Assembly: GCA_030340625.1 (NCBI GenBank)
Contig: JAOPHQ010005473.1
Coordinates: forward strand, 46,844-110,843
Direction of reading: 5' to 3'
DNA length: 64,000 bases
DNA from: Merluccius polli
Taxonomy: Eukaryota > Chordata > Actinopteri > Gadiformes > Merlucciidae
Of the stretch, positions 38,806 to 51,124 are shown in pieces. Positions within the stretch are counted from its first letter, which is position 1, and each line of letters starts with the position of its first letter. A program made the position numbers and the translations under genes. The notes below the pieces were generated by a model. It was not told the origin of the DNA. It ran no database searches and saw only the letters and a program-made list of their open reading frames with translations.

Positions 38806-39559
38806 TATCATCTGTATTCATAGTTGGTATCTAAAAGGTGATTCAATAGCTGTTAGATAGCGAGATAGATTTTTCTCTCTCTCTCTGTCTCTCTCTCTCT
38901 AATTGGTAATTTTAAAATAGTTTTATATTCCTCTGGAGGTTCTGGCCTTTGCGGCGAGTGATCCTCACCTCATCAAAGTTGTGCTCCCACTCAGCGTTGG
39001 ACAGATAAGTGTGTGATATATCTGCAGTTAGACGCCCGGGTCCGGCTCTCTAGGTGTGTGTTTAAAGAAGGCTTAAGCTGAAAACAGGACGACCTCATCA
39101 CACGTTTTTCTTTTTCTTTTTTTTTGTCTACTCCCCTCGTCATTTTCTCTCCTTCGAAAGGACAAAAGAAAAAACTGAATCTGGAACGAGGATAAGAAAT
39201 ACAAAATGTGTTGCTTTTCTTTTTTCTTTTTTTTTTCCGCTTAAGGTGTCTTAAGGCAGTAAATATATTAAGAGCTATGAGGAATAGGCCTAGCGTGTTT
39301 GACAACTAACGTCTGAAAAAGAAAAAACGGTGCGCACTGATACGATCTATAACCGAACACATTTGAAGGAAGCGGAAACTGAAAAAACAAACCAAAAAAA
39401 CTGTATGCTGTTAATTTTAAACGAGGTAACACATTAAAAACCTCTGTGGGTTTCACATAACTGGACTTATATATGGACGTATATCCGACAGTGGCCTCTT
39501 AGCTAAGCGGCCCTTTTGTTTGTCTACAGCTAAATGAAGACGGTAGCCTAAAGGTTGCT

Positions 39560-40120
39560 TTTACTTGAGACGCGCCACCACCCACTCCATCTTGTTTCCT
39601 ACGGGGGAAAGCGGCATTAGCAATTTCCGGACGCGGGTTTCACCTTTTGACCCCCGACGCGCCGCAAACCGACGAAAACGCGGCCGACCGACAGATTCGC
39701 AGCACGGTCGTAAAAAAAAAGCGGTTAAGCTGTCGACGATTTCTGTTTGTGTTTTAAAACATCGCCGTTGGCTCAAGAACACGAACACGAACCGCCACCC
39801 CCCCCTCACCTGACCCTGGCGGCGACACATACCGTGTCCGCCACCGGCGTCCCACGTCACCAGCAACCTTAATGATTCCCGCCTTTGGGCGCAGGGTGAC
39901 AGGTTGGAGAGGAGACCAGTAAACTGTGGCGTTGGCCGAATCGCCCCGGCTGTTTTCATTACCCCGGCGCCGAAACCAACGATGTCGAACTGCGAGCGCA
40001 AAATTATTCCACTCCATCAAGATCCTGGCGGCGCCCGGGGCTCGCAGGGCTTGTTAAGTGTCTCGCCACCGCCAGACGCCGTATGCAAAGTGCGCTGGAG
40101 GCTAGAGGACTACCGCGCGC
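39560..40120. other. CpG-rich stretch, no exon recognised
   Basis: CG dinucleotides are common from about 39610 to 40120. Open frames exist on both strands, but none shows recognisable protein motifs or splice signals. A CpG island or distal promoter is possible. Confidence 0.3.
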
Positions 40121-40242
40121 TCTGCGATTGTCTGTCACCATCATTGGCTCCCTCTGTTTCTGTCTCTCTCTCTCGCTCTCGCCGCGTGCTCCCCGACCCG
40201 GCGAGGGCCATATGCCGCACGGCGAAGGGCCTCAATCCTTGT

Positions 40243-40243
40243 C

Positions 40244-40320
<77 letters not shown>

Positions 40321-40332
40321 CACACACGCACA
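40243..40332. repeat. (CA)n microsatellite
   Basis: About 40 CA units with occasional CG substitutions. Confidence 0.97.
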
Positions 40333-40720
40333 CGTACGCTTGCACACTCTCCACACATGTTGGTGGCCGGGGCGTCTTTGGGCCATGTGGGTCGTGTGTG
40401 AGCAGAGGTGATAAACGGCCAGTCGTTAGTACTGGTAACAAATACAGTAAGGAGCAAAAAAACAACTACCAATCAACAACAACAACAACAACGACAACAA
40501 CCCCTAAACAGGGTGAATTATGGCGCGCGGTCGTTAAAGATGTTCACACAGACTCGTAGGGCTGCTTTAAGTGGGCGTCTAATGGCTTCAGTCGATCCGC
40601 TGCACCGCGTTTTTATTCCCTGTGCTGTTGGCGTCTGAATGTACTTCGCATCTGATCCATTCTCTTTGCCTGAATAATGTCCTCGCATCTGATATGACTC
40701 ACATTTATCTGCCAAGAGAG

Positions 40721-40721
<1 letters not shown>

Positions 40722-40778
<57 letters not shown>

Positions 40779-40959
40779 TGTTATGTAAGCTTGTTGTATG
40801 TGTGGGTGTGAGTTTGTTGTATGTGTGTGTGTGTTTGCATAATGTGAGTTTGTATACTGTATGTGTGTGTGTGTGTGTGTGTGTGTGCACGTGGTGTGCG
40901 TGTGTGTATTATTTGAGTTTGTTGTATGTGTGTGTGTGTGTGTGTGTTTGCATAATGTG

Positions 40960-40990
<31 letters not shown>

Positions 40991-41019
40991 ATGCACGTGG
41001 TGTGCGTGTGTATTATCTG

Positions 41020-41056
<37 letters not shown>

Positions 41057-41165
41057 GCGTATTATCTGAGTTTGTTTGTATGTGTGTGTGTGTGTACGTG
41101 GTGTGTGCGTGTGCGTATTATCTGAGTTTGTTTGTTGTCTATGTGTGTTGCGTTGCATGTGTGTG
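40722..41165. repeat. Higher-order (GT)n array
   Basis: Blocks of (GT)n alternate with recurring spacers: ATTATCTGAGTTTGT, GCATAATGTGAGTTTGT and GCACGTGGTGTGCGTGTG. The array is therefore a minisatellite built from GT-rich units, not a simple dinucleotide run. Confidence 0.92.
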
Positions 41166-41679
41166 TTGTGCGCCTCAGTGTGCTGTATATGATTGACTTG
41201 AAGAGCCGCCGTTGTTCATCCAGTCGCACTTGTTTTCTTGAGATTAGGCGTTCCTGTCAAAGCAGCAGAATTCGGTGCGGACCTGCGCCGACTTTGATGG
41301 GTGGAAACTTTTTCAATCCGAGCCTTTGGAAAGATGGCATTTTATCAGCGGAGGGGCCATGGGTTAGGGGGGAGATAAAAAAGAAAGGGGAGATAAAAGA
41401 CCTCGTTGGACAGGTGGTAGGGACATAATGTACGCTTTTCAAAAGCTTAAATTGCATTTCGCAGGAAAGTGCTGAATGGATAGCCTGGGCTATCTGTTGT
41501 CTAAACATGTGCTGTGTGATGGCTTCCCAAAACCTCCGCACGGCATTCATTTCTTCACTGCAGTGAAGTATGTGGACAGTGAAATGTTTTATACACATGT
41601 TTTGGTCCATTATTATCTAAAGTAACCCCCCCCCCCCAAATAAATCATGTTTGTTTGTGTCATATATACTATTTACAAT

Positions 41680-41862
41680 GTTCATGTTTGGTCATTAAGC
41701 AGACACTGCTTAATGACCAAAGTGACTTACTTGGATTTATTGAAGATATGTCATTCATGTGTCTTAGAGATTTGTGCTCAAGGATGCCGGGAGCGCGGAC
41801 ATGAAGGTTTGAACCCACAACCTCCTGGCGGGGAGTCTCTTTAACCGCTGGACTATCTTAAA
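41680..41862 (-). repeat. tRNA-derived SINE, minus strand
   Basis: Read on the minus strand, AGTCCAGCGGTTAA (A-box-like) and GGGTTCAAACC (B box) are followed by a body. The tail AAGTCACTTTGG is the V-SINE-type end. The last part of the tail is rewritten into a perfect hairpin (41687-41721). Confidence 0.65.
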
Positions 41863-42469
41863 ATGCATTGCACATTTCACACTCTAATGAAATGCGAGGA
41901 TATCAAAACACATTACAACTATGACCAAGGACCCTGTGGCACAAGAGATTGAACCGGCCACCCTCCCCGTTGCCGTGACGACCTGCTCTTACCGTCCTGA
42001 AACACGACCGCCACCCCGCGATAACGGGCCCAATAATCCTCCCCTGGTCCTGTGGCCAAGCTCGGCCGTCGCTGATTGTTTATGCTTGGGTAAAGTGGAA
42101 GTATGAAAACCGCCGGGGTGATGTTTCCGCGGCGAGTTTAGTATTCACATCTTCTCCCGTTTCAAACACAATCTGATGGGCAGGTTGTTTGAAAGGCTTC
42201 AAAGCGAAGGCTGGAAGCCAAATTATTCTTTGAAGACTAAAGATGAATTGTCATCCGGTGATCAAAAATGATACAGCTGGCCTGATTGCCTTTGAAGTTT
42301 AAGAGCCTCCCTGACCTATGATATCGCTGATTAAGAAACGTTCCCCTACACCACAGTGCATTGTCACTGTGGGATCTAATTGAATCACTACACTGCTAAT
42401 TTCCTTATTAATTAAGTCGGGGAATGATCCAATTAATTTCACTTGTGAATAGTGTATGTGAGAGTTTTT

Positions 42470-42500
42470 TGTGCGTGTGTGTGCGCGTGTGTGTGTCTGC

Positions 42501-42542
<42 letters not shown>

Positions 42543-42547
42543 GTGTA
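42470..42547. repeat. (GT)n microsatellite
   Basis: GT-rich run with a few substitutions. Confidence 0.94.
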
Positions 42548-42767
42548 ATCACACAAATGTTCCAGCCGGAGGGTCAGCTTGGGTTCATTGAAGCATCAAT
42601 GTGTAAAAGAAATGTACCTCTAGTGAAATATCAGTTTCACAGCAGACAGTAAGTAAGACTGGACGTGTTAAAACTGTCAGAGAGAATATCTTTACAATGT
42701 TAAAAAAGAATCCTCACATATTATTAATCTTAATATAATGATCATATTAAGAGCATTATGACTAATG

Positions 42768-42768
<1 letters not shown>

Positions 42769-42813
<45 letters not shown>
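42769..42813. repeat. (TTA)n microsatellite
   Basis: About 15 TTA units. Confidence 0.97.
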
Positions 42814-42814
<1 letters not shown>

Positions 42815-43000
42815 TACACTAAACTCACTGCATGTATTGAAAACATCTTATAACAATGTAAACACAATTACATAATGTAAACGTATACATTTTAACGTGC
42901 AAGATAATACTGTATGCATGATACATTTAAAGTATGTGGGCCTCTATTTTTGGTGAGGTTGACTAAATCATTACAAGCCTCTCCTTGATCCTTTCCCTCT

Positions 43001-43116
43001 GTGACATCACAAGTGGGCGTGTCCACCCAGATGCATCACGGCGAGAGTTAATCAATCAGGGAGTGGACGATGGAGTTGGTGGACACCCCCCCCCCCCATT
43101 TGTGATGTCCCAAACA
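43001..43116. repeat. Inverted-repeat element, copy B
   Basis: TGACATCACAAGTGGGCGTGTCCACC at the left is mirrored by GTGGACACCC, poly-C, ATTTGTGATGTC at the right. It shares its terminal motif with copy A at 36773-36996. Confidence 0.6.
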
Positions 43117-43235
43117 GACAAACGGTAAAAACAGCGAATACCGATAGAAAAGCGGTTGGCCTGAAGGGGCAGAACGAGGCCGGGCCTCGCCGGGCCTCGG
43201 TGGGAACGCGTGTGTCACCTCTCCGCGACGTGAGG

Positions 43236-43273
43236 CCACAGTTGGGACGCGTTGCCACAGTTGGGACGCGTTG
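43236..43273. repeat. 19-bp tandem duplication
   Basis: CACAGTTGGGACGCGTTGC occurs twice in a row. Confidence 0.95.
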
Positions 43274-44798
43274 CTTTGTCTCTGGGGATGCGTGGAGAAG
43301 TTTCCACCCTTTTCTCGGGGCGCCAGAGTGTGACATAATCCTGCGCTGTGAGGAAGGCTGTCTGTCTGCAGCAGACCGAGCTGTCAGGCAGAAGATGTTG
43401 ATCCTCTTCCTCAGTCTTCCTCTCTCCCATAGGAGGAGCCGGTCGGTCGGTGCGTTGGCCTATGGGTAACGACGAATGACAGCTGTTTATCAAGCGGTGT
43501 GTGCTTCATATATCGTGAGCTACGCAAGTACGCTTCATGTATGTTAGAAATAAACATTTAAACAGCCGTCACGCATCGCTTGGTGCTTCTGAACTATCAG
43601 ATATCAGTATCAGTATGCACTGATTGTAGAATATCTTGCATTCAAATTAAAAGCTTTCATTATTCAAATCGATAAAAGAAAAAAAACCCGAAATAATTAT
43701 ATATCTGATAAAAAAAATAGATATATTTTGACACTATTTTTGGAGTATCACTTGCATAATTTATTAACGGAAATTAAATTATTCAGGGTGAGAATATTCA
43801 AATGCAATGGATGTAATGGGTTTTAAGATTAAAGGTGTTTTTTTCTTACAAAAAAACGTACGCCGTGTTGGAAAAACAAGCGAGATATAAACACAAGACA
43901 ACGAGATCGCTTCATTTTTTACTGCAAAAAAAAAAATGCAATGGAGGAGCTTTGATCAGCCAAGTTAAGATCAAACATTTGCACACATTAGCACACAGAT
44001 GCAGTGTTGGATGCGTGGACCTCATGTCCCAACGCATGGACTCTGACAAGCCACACTCATCTCAAATATCTGCACTATGACAACAGATACACAGTGTATA
44101 TGCCGTGTTTTAGGATTGGACACGCTTCGGGGGTGCGTTCCCCTGCGTTGACCCCGGGTCACGGCGAAGGGTGACGTGTGCGATCCCGACGGCCGATCGT
44201 ACGAAAACAGCTGAACAACCCGCGCCACCGCTCCGATTACGGTCCTTGTTTCAGACGCCGTCGTCCGGGACGATTCGTCATTTTTTTTGAATTGCCTCCG
44301 TATTGAGAGACAATGAAGTGCTCGCGCTTCTCGGTCCACTTGCGCGACGTCGACGGTGTTTTAATCGCGCCGGTAAAAACAGCCGAGCGATCGATGTCCA
44401 TTAGAGGCGTTTCAGTCTTGAAATTTGCTAATTGCCCGCTTCAGTCCAAGGCCACCTGTGTAATACGCAATTGATATGGAAATACGCGTTTGTAAAGGTT
44501 GGAGCGAATACGTTGGCCGAGTGGGAAACGTTGAATGAACTCGTGCACAACAATATATTTCTCCTGTTACTTGGACTTTGCAGGAAAGGGCGATACACTT
44601 TGAGATTAGCCTCTGAGAGCGCTCACACACCGAGTGTATCTCTAAAAGCACATTGAAAACAGTTTTTGCTATTACTGTGCACGTTATGTGTGTACAAACT
44701 CAAGTAGGGGGGGGTGAAGGGGGGGGGGGGCTACATGCTGAAAAGAGAGCTGATGCCATCAGGCTAATATGAGCTCATTCATAGCGATGTGAATGTGA

Positions 44799-44802
<4 letters not shown>

Positions 44803-44890
<88 letters not shown>
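44803..44890. repeat. (CA)n microsatellite
   Basis: 44 uninterrupted CA units. Confidence 0.98.
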
Positions 44891-44893
<3 letters not shown>

Positions 44894-45017
44894 TCATCGG
44901 CCTTTCGTGAAGGGCACATGGACGACTATTCTTATACCATCAATTATATCATCCCTGCGCATCTGAGAAGGACAAAATCCCTTCAGAAACAAAACGTCTC
45001 TGTCCAGTGCAGCTCTG

Positions 45018-45085
45018 GGGTGTGTGTGTGTGTGTGTGTGTGGGAGAGTGGGAGTGGGCTGAGGGGGGGGGGGGGGGGGGGGGGG
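45018..45085. repeat. (GT)n followed by poly-G
   Basis: A GT run at 45018-45042 and an uninterrupted G run at 45064-45085. A GA run follows at 45330-45352. Confidence 0.93.
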
Positions 45086-45761
45086 TTGTGGGCGGTCTAT
45101 GGCCAATGCAGCATCCAGATGCCACGCATGGTCCACCAGCCCGGTCTCATTAGTGGACCATGTGCCCGGAGACATGCCCCCTGCTTGACCCGCCGACAAC
45201 GTCAGAACAGCCTGCACACGTTCGCCGGGCCAGGGGAAAATTAGGCGAGGACAGGTCCTTAAGTTCATAAATGTGCGCGTGTGTGTGCGTGCGCGAGAAT
45301 GGAGGGGAGAGAAAGAGAGAGCAATTTGAAGAGAGAGAGAGAGAGAGAGAGGGAGAGATCATTGATGGGTAGCAACAGCCTCCTCCTTTGCCAACATACA
45401 TTGTGATAGACATGATGAAAGGCAGAGAGCGGTAACGCAAAAGCCTTTAAAGGCCCGGCTCTTCATTAGCATGGCCGCTTGTTAGGTGGATCAACATCAA
45501 ACGGCGGGAGAGGGGAAAAAAAGGCGGTGGCGGTGGCGGCGGCGCGGACGCTTCCACTGCATTATAAGACAACAGCACATCTGCTTCACTCAGCATTTGA
45601 CGCAGCGCAACCCCGGCCTCGTTGATCTCGTGATGGACAGATATGGAGGAAATAATAACAAGAAGAAGAAGCAGCAGATATCCTCCAAGCATTTTAATGC
45701 CTGTGCCATTGTGGTCCATCCCTAATGAGACATCCCATGTGTTGGTGGTGGGGTGGGGTGG

Positions 45762-45782
45762 AGGGGGGGGGGGGGGGGGGGG
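45762..45782. repeat. Poly-G tract
   Basis: An uninterrupted G run of about 20 bases. Confidence 0.95.
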
Positions 45783-45921
45783 CGCTGCGGCTCCTGAGTG
45801 GCTCTTCGCCTCGCCCTGTGACAATAAAAGATAACTCCTCCTTACCCTGCGTGGCCGCGGCCCATTAGGAGAGACAAGGTGCCGTCTTCCTCCTACGTAT
45901 TTTTAATCCCGTCTCCCCCTT

Positions 45922-45924
<3 letters not shown>

Positions 45925-45983
<59 letters not shown>
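45925..45983. repeat. (GT)n microsatellite
   Basis: About 29 GT units. Confidence 0.97.
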
Positions 45984-45985
<2 letters not shown>

Positions 45986-46099
45986 GCGATGATTGAGGTC
46001 GCAGGGTCACACTTACAAAGACTGTTGTTTACTCATGAGTAAGGAGATCTGCCCCCCCCACACACACACACACACACCCTGGTTTGACATTACTGAGCG

Positions 46100-47625
46100 C
46101 TTGAAATGCATAATGTCTTAATGCCTAAATATTGGGGATACCTGTGTGTGTGTGTTACAGCTCCTTAAAGACGATGTGACATGGCATCCATCTTACCTCT
46201 GTAATACTGTGACACACTTTTCAGGGACGCGGACACAACGTTGGGAGGGAAATACGATTTTTATCCTCCTGGATGTGAGAGGGATTTGGGAAAAGTGGTA
46301 AAAAACAAAAAACAAACACAGTAGCCTGCCGGCGTGTCCGGCTTCAAATGAGGCAGGGAAACATGGAGAAACCAAAAAAAAAAGGTCAGTTTACATGCCA
46401 TGGTCCCTTTCCTGCTAAGGCTCAAGCAAGAGTCTCCTGCAGCCGCTTAGAATAGCGAGTGGCTGGAGAAATTGCAGCTCAGTGACCAAATCCATGCTGA
46501 GGGAGTGTGTGCTTACCGCAGCCAGTATGTACGCTGTAACCGGCTGCAGAGTAAACCGTGTTCAGGCTGTTGCCATGAGCGCAACCCGTTTAGTGTAAGC
46601 CTCTGGCTGATGGCCTCATACATATGTAAAGGTCTGAATGATGCTCCTGCTTATACATATCCCTGATATAGTGATGTACATCCCTCTTTTATTCTTCAGC
46701 ATCGCAGCCTCCAGCCACAACGTTGTGAGGGGAAAAATATCAATACGTGTTTTTTTGCTGGATTTAGGTGATTATTTATAAAACCCAGCAACAAAATCCA
46801 TGCTTATTAATTGTCTTTGTATTGTTTGACGTTGCTAATTAATACCGGCGGTATATACGGCTAAAGAGTCATTTAAAGTTCATGACATTTACAACAGACT
46901 GTTTTCCTCTTTGGTATTTACTTTGAAGGTTAGACTGACCAGTAAAGCCAATTAGTGTTGAATTATATTTACTCTCGACAGGTTGCCTCAAAAATCATAC
47001 TGGATTGTGGAAACATTAGGTCGTCCTTTTGGTGAAAGGGGTCAGTTAAGGATATGTTTCAGGTCAACAATAAAACGTTGTACAATTGGGTACATTTTGA
47101 GTATGTCGTCTTCCTGCAGTCACCACAGGCTTCACAGTGAGATTGAATGACCATAAACATGAATCACCAACAGTGCAGTCGTCTTTCACGAAGAAAAATG
47201 AAATAAATAACATGTTATCCCCTTCAAATATCAAACCCCAGCAGTGGTGAGGTGCTTTTCCACTTTGCGATACAACCAGGCCTTGAGCATTATGGGATGT
47301 ATAATTAACTGAGCAGAGATAAAGTTGAGCTCATTGCTTAACTGGTCTGCATATCAGTTCGTTGTCACGGTTCACTAAGTAGAGGGAAACTTTAGACAGC
47401 TTTGGCAGGTTAATCAACAGTTAATGGGGAATATCGCAAATGACAGCTTAAATATTGTCCTTGGCCAACGGCCCTATACGGCAAAAAAACCTCTAGTTAT
47501 AATTCTAGTGTGAGTACCAAATTCTCTGAATGGGAGCAAGGTCAATTTTCCCTATTAGTCTTCTAAAACGCCAATTCACAGTAGCATGACTAGAATGCAA
47601 ATTATACAATGAATAACCATACTTT
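46100..47625. other. Intergenic stretch, nothing coding seen
   Basis: Mostly unique AT-rich sequence. The stretch 46740-46960, with TAATTAAT-type motifs, is complex and could be regulatory, without direct proof. Confidence 0.4.
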
Positions 47626-47628
<3 letters not shown>

Positions 47629-47689
<61 letters not shown>

Positions 47690-47690
47690 T
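47629..47690. repeat. (TA)n/(CA)n compound microsatellite
   Basis: About 24 TA units run into six CA units. Confidence 0.97.
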
Positions 47691-47909
47691 CCTATGTATA
47701 CAGTATATACCTCCTATGTGTGTGTAATATTATTCTAAGAAGTGTTTTGTTGTCATGACATTATTCTCAACAAATCTCAACATTTCTCACACTGCACAAA
47801 GTTTGAACATAGCATATAGTGCATTTGCATATAGCACCCCCCCCCCCCCATCCATATTAATAGTGATGTAATACAAGCTGTAGTCACGCTAATAAGAGAT
47901 CTTTGGACA

Positions 47910-48493
47910 AAATGCGTTTCCATTATTTATTGATTTGACGCGTTACAGTAGCGTTACCCGTGATCTTAAAGCCTTGGTTGTGGTAGTAGAGGTCCGGGTT
48001 ATGTGATGTTTCTAGAAAAGATGCAATGCCACAACGTGTTCAATGAAATACGATGCTGATTTACTCCCCAAATAAATATAGTCATGTAATATAACTTTTA
48101 CCATTTTTTAGTCGTTTTTGTATCGTCTGTTATCATCACACATATTTTTTTCTTGATAGATGAATGCATGATATTTTCCCATGATCTTTTTTTGATGACG
48201 AACACTTTTATATACACGCAGTATATGTTGTCTTTAGCCAGAAGCAGAAGTTGAAATGGTGCATTAAGCCTTTCTCGATTTCCAACAACATGAACATACC
48301 TTCATCTTCTCATTTCAATCAAACCCAATATTATCTTCCCTAACTGCATTTAATTCATTCTGAAGGCATTTTCAGCGTTTACAACGTCCGTTCGAGTCAG
48401 GAACCGTCCATATCCCTCGGAGAATCCCCGAGAAACGATTTGCTTAGTTAGGCTCTAAAGTAGCGCCGGCGTCCGTCTCCGTCTGTGACCTCC
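47910..48493 (-). other. hs3st2: Probable hs3st2 3' UTR
   Basis: AT-rich sequence between the stop at 48494 and the first candidate poly(A) signal; no ORF or repeat is recognised. The extent is inferred. Confidence 0.4.
47926..47931 (-). promoter_or_regulatory. hs3st2: Candidate poly(A) signal of hs3st2
   Basis: AATAAA on the minus strand, 563 bases past the stop codon, would give a short 3' UTR. The true 3' end is not proven. Confidence 0.35.
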
Positions 48494-49112
48494 TCAATCC
48501 CACCTGAAGTCGTGGCCCACCGTCTCGTAGAATTTGATATTGAACGGCCTGTAAAACTCCCTCAGCTGCTCGATGACCTCCTGGTCGATCTGCACGTGGA
48601 TGCGGCCCTTGGACTTCCCCAGGCAGCGCGGCTGGCTGCTGCTCTCCGGCTTCTTCAGACAGGGGAAGCCCTTGGTCCGGTTGAAGTAAAAGTGTTTGTC
48701 GGTGATGATGCGCTTGAGGCCCAGGAAGTCCTGCACCCGGCCCATCTCGCCGGCCGGGTCGGTGATGAGCCGCTCGCCGCTCACGAAGTGGATCTGCGAC
48801 GGCCGGAAGTACCGCAGCCAGCTGTCCAGGTGCAGGATGTACATGCCGATGCGGATGGCGTTCCAGGACGTGTCGACGACGCCCAGGCTGCGGTTCTTGA
48901 AGGCCAGCTCCTCGAAGGTGGGGATGTCCGGCTTCTTGGACAGCGTCTGCGTGTAGTCGGAGATGGCGCGCGTCACGGGGTTCCTGACCACCACGATCAG
49001 CTTGGTCTCCGGGGACATGCTGGCGATGCGCCGCGGCGCCTCGCTGGTCACGAAGTAGCTGGGGGTCTTCTCCAGCGTGATCTGGCTGTCCAAGGTCCTC
49101 GGCATCAGTCCC
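48494..49112 (-). CDS. hs3st2: hs3st2 exon 2 (most of the sulfotransferase domain)
   Basis: The minus-strand acceptor is tgtctcccag. It completes an Arg codon and continues GLMPRTLDSQITLEKTPSYF to the TGA stop at 48496-48494. It is nearly identical to human HS3ST2 in this region. Its upstream pyrimidine tract includes a (TGTC)n microsatellite. Confidence 0.95.
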
Positions 49113-51083
49113 CTGGGAGACACAGGGAGAGACGGAAAACACAAGACAGACAGACAGACAGACAGACACGAACTTTATTGATCCCCGAAGGGAAATTCAG
49201 TCGTCATAGCAGCAATGGTACATATAGTGCAATTACCGAAACAGAGTAAATGAAAATAAAAATATCAAGAAAATAAAGAAGAAAAATAAGCTAAAATAAG
49301 TACAAAAATAAATACAAAGTGAATTCTGGTTTAGTGCGCCGCAGGAGTTAACGAGATTCCCAGCCGAGCGCGAGGAGCGGTCTCATCCAACAAACAGCAA
49401 CACAGTCGCTTTTTGTATTTGTTGTCTTCGCTGCGCAAATGTTCAAACAGGAAACTTTATTTTATAAATGTCATGATCCGAGTCTTTTTGAGTTTGCATG
49501 CAGATTTAACCAACAATTGTACGTCACAATGACGTCAGGAGTATGTTGTTGTTGTTATTAGCAGCAGGGAACACCTTGAGGTCAAAGGTCGTGCCGATAG
49601 ATACGTTGCCTTGACGACATTAATGTTGTAAATTAGCCCACAATAGCTAAGCTCGTCGGTAAAACACGCAGATTTTGCACAGAAACCTTCAAATGGACGA
49701 CATCTATGTTTGCGAGCGAATGGCGCAAACAACGTTGTTTTTCTACCACACGCATTTTCAATGACGCGCCGCGGCGCTTCCTCTATTATTTCTGGTTCGG
49801 AGGCGCTAATTAAAGACAACCTGTCCCAGATCCGTCCGTCTCAAGGTAACGGCGCTCATAAGTTCCCTTAAAAGTATCGATCCGTTTAGTTTTATTTATG
49901 AATCCCGGCCGACGGCGGCGGCGCTTCAGGGCCACAGCAGCCATTCATCTTCCATATATTGCTTATAAAACAACAACTTAACCGGCGAACAGCGTTTGTA
50001 CCGACAACGTATACCTTTTATTCCCTCCGGGGACAGAGAGTATGTGGATATAACTCATGTGTACCACACCTTTTATAATTAAAAAACAACTGTAAAACAT
50101 TTTAGTGCGACAACAGGCCTTTGTTCTAATATTATTCAGAGCTGACATCTGTTGAACGTTAAGGGTTGTGCTGACAACACCAACACCCAGCATGCACCTG
50201 GCCTGACGGCTGCAGATGTCGCCCCAGGTTTCAGCTATATTTACCCGCCGTATTGTAACAAACACGGTATTGAATTCTGTATCCTCATCGGACATGTACA
50301 CCGGTATTGTTGTTTATGAAAGAACGTGTGAAAAAATATCAATAATTAATGCATCGGATATCAATTGAATATATTCGGTCCTGTCTAGCTCTGCATGGCG
50401 TTAACGCTGAGAGGTTTAGCGTTTCCATTAGACCGTAAGTGCATGCGTACGTATGCATTGGACTTTATACAAATGCAAAAAAAAACAAAAATACGAATGA
50501 AACGATTGCAGCAGATGTTTCGAGCCTCGTTTTCCTTTAATGAAGTATTTTCAAAGCAGCGGCACACGTCATAAGACGTGTAGCCGATGCTAAGTTGCGG
50601 CGCCATTCATATTCAAATCACTGATCACTGATGAGATCAAAGTGATTGAGGCCGCTTCGGCTATCGCAGTATAGACCTCCCATACGTCTCACAGCTGGAT
50701 CATCTCCCGACGTAAACATGGACGCCGGGATGCTATAAAAAGGTCATGACCTTTGAGCAGGGGGATGAACTGACTTTTTAAAAATCCCCACAAGACTACC
50801 GTGGGGTTGGTTTTGTTTCAGTCAGGGACTAATAAGAGACTGATGCTGCTAACCCTTTAAAGCCGGCTCCTCCAGCTAAAGCGAAGACATCTCCCAGATG
50901 GTGCGGATTGAGCGCTGCGCTGCTCCTGTATGCATGAGGGCGCATCGCAAGTATGAGCCGTTTCATGCTCACTTGGATACTGATTGGTATCGGCCGCTAT
51001 CAAACACCTCGCCATCTGCTAATTGGGAGGTTGTGTTTCCCTGATCAATACATGCATCAGGTGACCCACCAGTATCAATATAC

Positions 51084-51124
<41 letters not shown>

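Noticed and set aside
40722..41165. CRISPR-like alternation of repeats and spacers
   Set aside because: Spacers recur and the repeats are (GT)n; this is a eukaryotic minisatellite.
48444..49169. 241-codon minus-strand ORF in another frame of hs3st2 exon 2
   Set aside because: Alternate frame of the same GC-rich exon; the sulfotransferase frame has all the family motifs.
48485..49249. 254-codon plus-strand ORF across hs3st2 exon 2
   Set aside because: Antisense shadow of the sulfotransferase exon; it also runs through the splice site into the intron.
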